Origin: an uncultured archaeon A07HN63
GTDB taxonomy: Archaea > Halobacteriota > Halobacteria > Halobacteriales > Haloferacaceae
Length of the DNA stretch: 8,078 nt
Assembly: GCA_000496215.1 (NCBI GenBank)
Contig: KI543196.1
Location: forward strand, 46,988 to 55,065
Direction: 5' to 3'
The notes under the pieces are model-generated. The model had not been told where the DNA came from. It saw nothing but the letters and a program-made list of their open reading frames with translations, and did not search any database. How positions within the stretch are numbered: position 1 is the stretch's first letter; each line of letters opens with the position of its first letter. Below, in pieces: positions 1 to 4,951 of the stretch. The translations under genes and the position numbers were made by a program.

Positions 1-147
1 ATCGCGCTCGAAGCGGAGCCGACGCTCGCCGTCGGCCTCGGTGTAGGTTGCGTGGATGTCGCCCGCGACTCGCTCGGTGTCGCTTTTGTCGATTTCGTCG
101 CTCTCTGAGTGGTTTTCGTCGCTGCCAGTGTCGGCCTCGTCGCTCAT
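1..147 (-). CDS. Acidic hypothetical protein, N-terminal part (runs off the window)
   Basis: Reading leftward from the ATG at 147-145, an open frame of 49 codons continues past the window edge. The protein begins MSDEADTGSDENHSES and its first 25 or so residues are dominated by Asp, Glu and Ser. This looks like a disordered acidic tail of the kind common in halophile proteins. It is followed by a more ordered-looking stretch (VAGDIHATYTEADGERRLRF) that could be the start of a beta-rich domain. I do not recognise the family from this fragment. The start is supported by the absence of an in-frame upstream extension of similar composition and by a weak TATA-like element about 24 nt upstream. The gene is tail-to-head with the SRP RNA gene, both on the minus strand, so readthrough from the RNA gene is possible. 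Confidence is good that it is coding, but no function can be assigned. Confidence 0.7.
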   Translation of the reverse strand, partial: MSDEADTGSDENHSESDEIDKSDTERVAGDIHATYTEADGERRLRFERD

Positions 148-167
148 AGCAAATGTTGGAGCCGCGG

Positions 168-176
168 CTAATCGAA
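168..176 (-). promoter_or_regulatory. Weak TATA-like element for the edge gene
   Basis: On the minus strand the bases read TTCGATTAG, centred about 24 nt upstream of the ATG at 147. That spacing would give a leaderless transcript. The match to a haloarchaeal TATA box is poor, so this is a tentative call. Confidence 0.3.
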
Positions 177-211
177 CCTGTCGGTCTCGGGTGTTGCAAC
201 CGGTATGAATA

Positions 212-519
212 GTGGACACCCGGGGTGGCCGGCCGTTCCGGACACAGGGATTCTCGGTTGCCTCCTCCACCCCGCGATCCGGCGAGCGACGGGCGTCCGG
301 CGATGGGCTGCTCGCTTCCGCGCCTGACCCACTGTCGCCGGCCAACCGCCGTGGGACACCCCTGCGGGTGTGCACGGCGGACCGCTGTCCCCGACGGACG
401 AGGTTTCGACGTTGGCTCCCGAGGCCTGCGTCGGTTCGACCGACGCCCCCGGCGTTCGGTCCCCGCTAAAGACTGTCTCACGGGTGGAGAGCAGGGCCTA
501 CCTGCCCGACCTAGTCCAC
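212..519 (-). ncRNA. ffs: Archaeal signal recognition particle (7S) RNA
   Basis: This is the RNA scaffold of the signal recognition particle, which binds SRP54 and SRP19 and targets nascent membrane and secreted proteins to the translocon. The diagnostic helix 8 is on the minus strand at about 342-297. It has GGTCAGG at 329-323, a GGAA tetraloop at 319-316 closed by GC pairs, and AGCAGCC on the returning strand, all nested in a longer GCCGGCGA/TCGCCGG stem. Helix 6 is just 5' of it at 380-346: CCGCCGTG pairs with CACGGCGG, and an inner CACCC/GGGTG stem is capped by a GCAG (GNAR) loop, as expected for the SRP19-binding arm. The ends are set by pairing GTGGAC (519-514) with GTCCAC (217-212) as helix 1, giving about 308 nt, close to the roughly 300 nt usual for archaeal 7S RNA. 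The ends could be off by several bases. Short open frames across this region are spurious. Confidence 0.93.
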
Positions 520-539
520 GAACGGGTACACCGGACGGC

Positions 540-553
540 GTTAAGTCCCTTTC
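540..553 (-). promoter_or_regulatory. Promoter of the SRP RNA gene
   Basis: On the minus strand, CGAAA (a purine-rich BRE-like element) is followed by GGGA and CTTAAC, centred near 542. A start about 25 nt downstream falls at 517-518, within two bases of the helix 1 end inferred independently from base pairing (519). This agreement supports both calls. Confidence 0.6.
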
Positions 554-597
554 GTCTCACCCTCCCGGTGTTTCGGGTGGCCGCCCCGAAGCAACGA

Positions 598-612
598 GCC
601 GATAGTTTTTCT
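598..612 (+). promoter_or_regulatory. TATA-like element for the samp2 gene
   Basis: GATAGTTTTT at 601-610 is an AT-rich island in GC-rich DNA. It lies about 27-30 nt before the ATG at 636, the spacing expected for a leaderless haloarchaeal transcript. With the SRP RNA promoter it forms a compact divergent control region (520-635). Confidence 0.5.
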
Positions 613-635
613 CACACCGGCACGCTACAGCCGCT

Positions 636-836
636 ATGGACGTGACCGTCGAGGTTGTCAACGAGGCGACCCACGAACTCACAGTCGACGACGGGGCAAC
701 CTACGCCGACCTCCTCGATACTATCGACTACAGCCCACAGGAGGTGTCCGTGCTCGTCGACGGCACGCCGGTTCCCGAGGATCAGCCCGTCACCGCCGAC
801 GCGGTGCAGGTCGTCCGGCTGATCAAGGGCGGGTAG
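636..836 (+). CDS. samp2: Ubiquitin-like small archaeal modifier protein 2 (SAMP2)
   Basis: A 66-residue beta-grasp protein of the ThiS/MoaD/Urm1 type. In haloarchaea SAMP2 is adenylated at its C-terminal glycine by the E1-like enzyme UbaA. It is then either joined to lysines of target proteins or carried as a thiocarboxylate that supplies sulfur for 2-thiouridine in the wobble position of lysine tRNA. The frame begins MDVTVEVVNEATHELTVDDG and ends VVRLIKGG. The terminal Gly-Gly is exposed at the very C-terminus, so no proteolytic maturation is needed. The length and the LIKGG ending match SAMP2 as I remember it from Haloferax, rather than SAMP1, which is longer and MoaD-like. The gene starts at the first ATG after a TATA-like island and is probably leaderless. 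A membrane metalloprotease-like gene follows 30 bp downstream with no visible promoter of its own, suggesting co-transcription. Confidence 0.9.
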   Translation: MDVTVEVVNEATHELTVDDGATYADLLDTIDYSPQEVSVLVDGTPVPEDQPVTADAVQVVRLIKGG

Positions 837-866
837 CCACCGAGCACAGCCACCCTTCGATCACCA

Positions 867-1541
867 ATGTACTCCACCGTCTTTCGCTGGTACAGCCGTC
901 TTCGACGCCTCGGGGTCGTCGTTCACGAACTCGCTCACGCGGCCGCGGTGACGATTTCCGGCGGTGAGATCACCGACCTCGATCTGACGGCCCATGTCAA
1001 ACACCGCGGTCGGTATTCGCTACTCCAGCAACTCGCCATCAGCTACGCCCCGGTCGCCGCCAACAGCGCGGTCGCGGCCGGGATGGCTGCCGCGGCGATG
1101 CGCGTGCCGGGTGCCGGGTTCGTCGAGCAAGTCAGCACGCAACTCGGCGGCGTGATCCCGGCGTCGGTCTTGACGCCACTCTTGCAGGGGCTGTTGCTCG
1201 TGATCGCGTTCGCCGTTGCGGCGGCCGCCCTGCCATCGTATACTGACGCCAAGAGTCCGTATCAGCGGTTCCGTCACAACCTCGCTGTGCCGACGCTCAC
1301 CCGCCTCGTCACCCTTCCACTCGCTGTGGTGGTGTTGCTCGCGTGTCTCGTTCCGCTCGGCTTCACGTTCCTCCGGTCGCGGAGTCACGGGCTTCGGGTG
1401 GTCTCCGAACTCGCGTTTGCGACGCTCGTCGTGCTGCAGGCGACCGGAACCGTGGTCGTTGTCGAGCCGGCCACAGTCTGGGCCGTGCTGGGCGACTTCG
1501 TCACCGGCGGTATCAGGATAGTGGAGACGGCGGCGACGTAA
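867..1541 (+). CDS. Membrane HExxH metalloprotease-like protein (M50/site-2-protease-like)
   Basis: A 224-residue protein with a zinc-binding HELAH motif at residues 20-24, placed at the start of the first hydrophobic stretch (GVVVHELAHAAAV). Hydrophobic segments follow at about 53-79, 100-125, 146-169 and 180-200, so the protein should span the membrane several times. An HExxH near the N-terminus inside a membrane helix is typical of site-2-protease-like intramembrane metallopeptidases. The stretch around residues 58-70 (ISYAPVAANSAVA) resembles the region that follows the active site in that group. The LPSYTDAKS segment (residues 122-130) offers Asp127 as a possible third zinc ligand; this is an inference, because the usual NxxPxxxxDG motif is not obvious. 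No PDZ or CBS domain is present. It lies 30 bp after samp2 and ends 40 bp before the permease ATG. The substrate is unknown. A non-proteolytic membrane role is possible. Confidence 0.75.
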   Translation: MYSTVFRWYSRLRRLGVVVHELAHAAAVTISGGEITDLDLTAHVKHRGRYSLLQQLAISYAPVAANSAVAAGMAAAAMRVPGAGFVEQVSTQLGGVIPASVLTPLLQGLLLVIAFAVAAAALPSYTDAKSPYQRFRHNLAVPTLTRLVTLPLAVVVLLACLVPLGFTFLRSRSHGLRVVSELAFATLVVLQATGTVVVVEPATVWAVLGDFVTGGIRIVETAAT

Positions 1542-1550
1542 TCCACAATC

Positions 1551-1560
1551 GCTTATATAC
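1551..1560 (+). promoter_or_regulatory. Strong TATA box for the AI-2E family permease gene
   Basis: GCTTATATAC contains TTATATA at 1553-1559, centred 26 nt before the ATG at 1582. This is a near-ideal haloarchaeal TATA box and predicts a transcript starting at, or a base or two before, the ATG. It separates the permease from the samp2 block. Confidence 0.8.
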
Positions 1561-1581
1561 TGCACCCGATAGCAACCCGAT

Positions 1582-2640
1582 ATGAACGAAAAACGAGCCG
1601 TCGTTGCCGCCTTCGGGCTCGGTGTGGCCGCTGTCATCGGCTATCTCGTTTCACAGTTCATCGCGGCGTTCACCATCGCCGTGTTCCTCTACTACTCCTC
1701 TCGCAACTTCTACCACAAACTCGACCGGTTCAAGCTACCGAAACAGCTCCGTGCCGTGGCGACGATTGCCTTTCTCGTTGTCCCGTTCCTGTTTTTGCTC
1801 AGCTACACGGTCGTACTGTTGATTCTCGAGGCCCAGAACTTCGTCCAGACGTACCCGGTCGTCGAGTCAGTGCCAGCCGGTGTCGCCTGGTTCGACGGTG
1901 TCAACGACCTCCCACGGCCGACGATTCAGGGGATCATCGACGCCTATCAGACCGGGCAACTGGATCCGTTCATCCAGTTCGGCATCGACAATGCGTCGTT
2001 TGCAACCAGTCTCGTCAGCGGGTTCTTCCTGAACACGTTCATCATCGCGGTCGTCACCTACTACCTGCTGATCGAGGGGTCGACGTTCCGGCGGTGGCTG
2101 CTTCGGTTCGACGACGACGATATCGTCCGGGAGTTCTTCGAGGCCGCCGACGAGGAACTGGAGGCTGTCCTCTTCGGGAACCTCCTGAACGTGATCGTCA
2201 TCTCGCTGATCGGCATCGTCGTGTTCATGGCCTACAACGCCGTCGTGCCCACAGCCGTCGAGGTGCCGTATCCCGTGCTGTCCGGCGCGCTCACCGGTGT
2301 GGCGAGTCTCATCCCCGTGATCGGGATGAAGATCGTCTACGTTCCGCTGACGATAATCGCTGCCATCCCCGTCATTTTGAACGGGCAGTTACCGCTGCTG
2401 GCGTACATCGCCGGGTTTCTGGTCGTTGCGATTGTCCTCGTCGATACGATCCCGGACATCGTGCTCCGGCCGTACCTGAGCGGGGATAGCACGCACGTCG
2501 GCTTGCTCATGCTGGCGTACATCTTCGGCCCCGTGGTGCTCGGCTTCTACGGGCTGTTTTTCGCGCCGATCCTGCTGGTGCTCGGGTTCACGTTCGCCGA
2601 CACGGCCCTGCCGCGGTTGCTCGGTGCCGATGCGGCCTGA
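1582..2640 (+). CDS. AI-2E/PerM family transporter (putative permease)
   Basis: A 352-residue polytopic membrane protein of the AI-2E exporter/PerM family. Hydrophobic segments lie at about 6-38 (a pair), 59-83, 139-163, 199-218, 231-262, 271-290 and 304-337, giving the usual eight or so helices. Between the third and fourth there is the characteristic extracytoplasmic stretch (about 84-138). Family hallmarks are visible: a YYLLIEG turn after the fourth membrane region, GVASLIPVIG at 239-248, and a C-terminal block with VDTIPDIVLRPYLSG (287-301) and GFYGLFFAPILLVLG (321-335). Family members are linked to export of small molecules, including autoinducer-2 in some bacteria, or to Na+/H+ antiport in some halophilic bacteria. 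The substrate here cannot be told from sequence. The length is normal for the family. The start is fixed by the TATA box 26 nt upstream. It appears to be transcribed alone. Confidence 0.88.
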   Translation: MNEKRAVVAAFGLGVAAVIGYLVSQFIAAFTIAVFLYYSSRNFYHKLDRFKLPKQLRAVATIAFLVVPFLFLLSYTVVLLILEAQNFVQTYPVVESVPAGVAWFDGVNDLPRPTIQGIIDAYQTGQLDPFIQFGIDNASFATSLVSGFFLNTFIIAVVTYYLLIEGSTFRRWLLRFDDDDIVREFFEAADEELEAVLFGNLLNVIVISLIGIVVFMAYNAVVPTAVEVPYPVLSGALTGVASLIPVIGMKIVYVPLTIIAAIPVILNGQLPLLAYIAGFLVVAIVLVDTIPDIVLRPYLSGDSTHVGLLMLAYIFGPVVLGFYGLFFAPILLVLGFTFADTALPRLLGADAA

Positions 2641-2657
2641 TCCGTCGTGTCGACCGC

Positions 2658-2712
2658 TCCGCCGCCGCCGCGTTGCAGTCACCGGGCTGCTCCGGCGGAA
2701 CTGAGTATTTTT
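2658..2712 (+). terminator. Possible terminator of the permease gene, overlapping the next promoter
   Basis: TCCGCCG at 2658-2664 is repeated in inverted form as CGGCGGA at 2693-2699, followed by ATTTTT ending at 2712. The loop is long (28 nt) and the T-tract doubles as the TATA region of the next gene, so the call is weak. The 96-bp gap (2641-2736) otherwise holds only a short GCC-repeat tract. Confidence 0.3.
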
Positions 2713-2713
2713 G
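2703..2713 (+). promoter_or_regulatory. TATA-like element for the peroxiredoxin-like gene
   Basis: GAGTATTTTTG, centred about 28 nt before the ATG at 2737, gives leaderless spacing. It is the reason for choosing 2737 rather than the upstream GTG at 2647 as the start. Confidence 0.6.
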
Positions 2714-2736
2714 GTGGTCGGGTCGCAACGGCCGGT

Positions 2737-3237
2737 ATGCAATCGACGCCGACTGATCTCTCCTTTGAGCTCCCGAACGGTGGGTCGGGGCCGGACCCGC
2801 TGCAACTCGATCAGATCGACGCTGACTTCGTCGTCATGCTGTTTCACCGCGATTACCACTGCAGTAACTGTCAGGAGCAGGTCCGCGGCGTCGCCGCCCG
2901 CTACGATGGGTTCCGCGACCGCAACGCGGTCGTCGTCTCGATCCTCCCCGAACCCAAGGAACGGGCCGCCGAGTGGGCCGCCACCTACGACCTCCCGTTT
3001 CCCGTGCTGGCCGACCCCGACAGCACGATGGCCGACCGCTTCGGCCAGCCCGTCCGGTTCGGGTTTCTCGGCGAACTCCACGACCTGATCGGGCGGATGC
3101 CGCTGGCGCTCATCGTCGACCAGCGGTACGACGAACCGCGGCTGATCTACTCCTACGTCGGCGACGGCCCCAGCGACCGCCCGACCGTCGAGAGCCTGCT
3201 GCTCGAACTCGAACGCAACCGGAGTAACACCGACTGA
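2737..3237 (+). CDS. Peroxiredoxin-like (AhpC/TSA, redoxin) thiol protein
   Basis: A 166-residue thioredoxin-fold protein. A beta strand, FVVMLFHRDY (residues 31-40), leads into HCSNCQEQV with a C42-x-x-C45 pair. This is the arrangement of the peroxiredoxin-like group whose motif reads roughly R-x-x-C-x-x-C; here the residue before the first Cys is His. Later landmarks include VVVSILPEPKERAAEWA (about 64-80), the LPFPVLADPDSTMADRFGQ stretch typical of AhpC/TSA proteins (about 87-105), and PLALIVDQ. Peroxiredoxins reduce hydroperoxides using a reactive cysteine; the second cysteine could form the resolving disulfide. A longer reading from GTG at 2647 adds 30 residues that look non-coding and lies upstream of the TATA element, so I reject it. 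A GNAT gene follows after only 7 bp, so the two are probably one transcript. No signal peptide is visible. Peroxidase activity is inferred; a general thiol oxidoreductase is the alternative. Confidence 0.8.
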   Translation: MQSTPTDLSFELPNGGSGPDPLQLDQIDADFVVMLFHRDYHCSNCQEQVRGVAARYDGFRDRNAVVVSILPEPKERAAEWAATYDLPFPVLADPDSTMADRFGQPVRFGFLGELHDLIGRMPLALIVDQRYDEPRLIYSYVGDGPSDRPTVESLLLELERNRSNTD

Positions 3238-3244
3238 CCGCTCG

Positions 3245-3694
3245 ATGGCTCCCGACCGCCCGATCCGCCGTGCCGACCCCGACGACCACGCTGCCGTCGC
3301 TCGCCTGTTCGATACCGCGCTGCTCGACACCGATTCCGACCGGCTTTGCCGACAGCTCGCTGGCGAGAACGGCGCAGTGCTGGTCGCCGGCAGCGAGCCG
3401 CCGGTCGGCGCGGTTGCACTCGACGACGCTACCGAGCCGGTCGACGCTATCGATACCGCCGATGCTGGCGACGGTGGCGACGCTCGCCCCGTTCGCATCA
3501 CCGCCATCGCCGTCCAGCGGCGACACCGCGACCGCGACATCGGCCGCCGGCTGGTGGCGGCGGCCGCCGAGCGTGCGGCCCCGCGACCGCTGACCGCGGC
3601 GTTCGACGAGCGGGTGCGACCGTTCTATCGCGCCTGCGATTTCGATATCGACCCCTGCGACGAGCGACTGTGGGGCATCCGGTGGCCGGTGTAG
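3245..3694 (+). CDS. GNAT family N-acetyltransferase
   Basis: A 149-residue protein of about the normal size for a single GNAT domain. It opens with PIRRADPDDHAAVARLFD, the standard beta1-alpha1 of the fold. The acetyl-CoA-binding motif A is at residues 84-108: RITAIAVQRRHRDRDIGRRL, where R95-D-R-D98-I-G100 matches the Q/R-x-x-G-x-G/A pyrophosphate loop except that Asp98 replaces the first glycine. A C-terminal VRPFYRACDFDI (about 122-133) corresponds to the motif B 'FY.k.GF' region, with Cys in place of the usual Gly. Such enzymes move an acetyl group from acetyl-CoA to an amine; the substrate is not predictable. The ATG is 7 bp after the peroxiredoxin-like stop codon, with no room for a promoter, so the gene is most likely the second gene of that operon. 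The two glycine substitutions may weaken cofactor binding, and the protein could be a divergent member. Confidence 0.8.
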   Translation: MAPDRPIRRADPDDHAAVARLFDTALLDTDSDRLCRQLAGENGAVLVAGSEPPVGAVALDDATEPVDAIDTADAGDGGDARPVRITAIAVQRRHRDRDIGRRLVAAAAERAAPRPLTAAFDERVRPFYRACDFDIDPCDERLWGIRWPV

Positions 3695-3757
3695 GCTGTA
3701 CAGATTGTGGTCGCCAGCGCTTGTGCTGCGGTAGTGACGGCCTCCAGCGTCGCCTGT
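3695..3757. other. Convergent intergenic region
   Basis: These 63 bp separate the plus-strand acetyltransferase stop from the minus-strand methyltransferase stop. No T-tract preceded by a stem is evident on either strand, so termination signals are not identifiable by eye and transcripts may overlap here. Confidence 0.6.
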
Positions 3758-4825
3758 CTAGTCGTCGGCGACGACGGCGTCGATCTCCTCAACCTGTTCG
3801 TGACTGACCCGATAGCCGTCGTCGGTTTCGGTCACGTCGGTCGGGGAGTAGAACCGGATCGACTGCTCCTGTTTCGTGCGGACGACCGTGTCGTAGTGGT
3901 CGGCCGTGTACGCGAAACTCTCGCCGTCGTCGCGCTCATCTGCGACGAACTCGCGGTGAGCGTCGAGCCGACCCGCGATCACGTCGCGTGCGAGGCTGCG
4001 GGCGTCGTCGATCCGGCGGTCCAGCACCGACGTGAACGCCGGGTCGAGTTCGTAGCCGACCGAGTCCCGCCCGGCGACGACCGCCGCGAGGCTCGTCGTG
4101 CCGGTGCCAAGAAACGGGTCACAGACGGTGTCGCCGTAGACGCTGTACATGTTGACCAGGCGGTAGGGCAGGCCGAAGGGAAACGCCCCCGAGCGATCCC
4201 GAAGGTCGTCATCGACAAGCGACTGGATTGCCCCCCGGAGGTCGGTCCACAGATCGGTAAACCAGCGGTTGCGCTCCTCCCAGAAGTAGGCAGCAGTGTA
4301 TCGGCGGTCGGCGTTCGGCTCGAACGAACGACTGTCGCCGCCCTGTCGGAACGGGAGGACGTACTCGTGTTCCAGCGTGACGTAGGCGTTCGGCGGCACC
4401 ATCCCGCTGCCCATGAACTTCGCCGCCGAGTTGGTGGGTTTTCGCCAGACGATTTCCGGTAGTGGCTCGAAACCAAGCTCGGTGAACGCCTCGATGATCC
4501 GGGCGTGATTCTGATACACGCGAAAGCTGTCGTCCAGCCGCCGGGTCGCGTCGCCGACGTTGATACAGGCGATCCCGCCGTCGACGAGGACGCGGTCGAC
4601 CGCCGCCCACACGTCGTCGAGGATCGCGTGCATGCGCTCGAAGGCCGCCTCGCCGTCGCCGCCGTCGAGGGCGTCGCCGACCGCCGGATTGAGGTCGGCG
4701 AACAGCTCGTCCCACATCTCGATCATCGGGTACGGCGGCGAGGTCACCACCAGCTCGACGCTGTTGGCACCGAGGTCGTCGAGGCCGCGTGCGTCGTCGA
4801 TCACGACCCGGTGGGTGGTTTCCAT
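3758..4825 (-). CDS. zim: DNA methyltransferase, N4-cytosine/N6-adenine beta class, probable orphan CTAG methylase
   Basis: A 355-residue S-adenosylmethionine-dependent DNA methyltransferase. The catalytic motif IV TSPPYP is at residues 28-33; the SPPY form is favoured by N4-cytosine enzymes. The cofactor motif I DPFLGTGTT is at 236-244, followed by GYELD at 257-261 carrying the acidic ribose-binding residue. Order IV then I marks the beta class. GGIACINVGD (83-92), EIVWRKP (124-130) and GAFPFGLPYRLV (213-224) are further family blocks. The region in between, and the C-terminal 90 residues, probably carry target recognition. Length and layout agree with my recollection of Zim, the widespread haloarchaeal methylase linked to N4-methylation of CTAG; the symbol rests on that recollection. 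No restriction endonuclease lies beside it, so it behaves as an orphan. A TATA box about 32 nt upstream supports the ATG at 4825. The TAG stop codon itself lies in a CTAG site. Confidence 0.83.
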   Translation of the reverse strand: METTHRVVIDDARGLDDLGANSVELVVTSPPYPMIEMWDELFADLNPAVGDALDGGDGEAAFERMHAILDDVWAAVDRVLVDGGIACINVGDATRRLDDSFRVYQNHARIIEAFTELGFEPLPEIVWRKPTNSAAKFMGSGMVPPNAYVTLEHEYVLPFRQGGDSRSFEPNADRRYTAAYFWEERNRWFTDLWTDLRGAIQSLVDDDLRDRSGAFPFGLPYRLVNMYSVYGDTVCDPFLGTGTTSLAAVVAGRDSVGYELDPAFTSVLDRRIDDARSLARDVIAGRLDAHREFVADERDDGESFAYTADHYDTVVRTKQEQSIRFYSPTDVTETDDGYRVSHEQVEEIDAVVADD

Positions 4826-4852
4826 CTCTGTGTTGTATCCCGACAGACGAGC

Positions 4853-4862
4853 GGTATAAATG
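4853..4862 (-). promoter_or_regulatory. TATA box of the DNA methyltransferase gene
   Basis: On the minus strand the bases read CATTTATACC, with TTTATA at 4860-4855. It is centred about 32 nt before the ATG at 4825, implying a 5' leader of only about five bases. Confidence 0.75.
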
Positions 4863-4921
4863 GCGGGTCGCTGGTGTGGCTGGCTGGTGCTCGCCGTGGC
4901 TGTTGGCTGCTGTGGCTATCG
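4863..4921. repeat. Short irregular TGGCT-rich tract
   Basis: The plus strand repeats TGGCT-type units: GTGTGGCTGGCTGGTGC, then CCGTGGCTGTTGGCTGCTG and TGTGGCTATC. It lies between the phosphoesterase stop and the methyltransferase promoter. It may be simple slippage-derived sequence. I see no gene or terminator in it. Confidence 0.4.
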
Positions 4922-4951
4922 GTCGGTGCAGCTGTCGGCGACGCAACGTTC

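Noticed and set aside
212..645. Four overlapping short open frames on both strands at 168-645
   Set aside because: The region is explained by the SRP RNA gene. The translations are Arg/Pro-rich and lack the acidic composition of the real genes.
2647..2736. GTG-initiated N-terminal extension of the peroxiredoxin-like gene
   Set aside because: The TATA-like element at 2703-2713 is inside it, and the added residues are Pro/Arg-rich. The ATG at 2737 has leaderless spacing.
2389..3540. 383-codon minus-strand open frame
   Set aside because: It lies across the permease, peroxiredoxin and acetyltransferase genes on the opposite strand. Its composition is Arg/Ser/Gly-rich and atypical for this genome.
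4863..4921. TGGCT-rich tract as a CRISPR-like or tandem repeat array
   Set aside because: The units are short and irregular, with no spacer-repeat periodicity.
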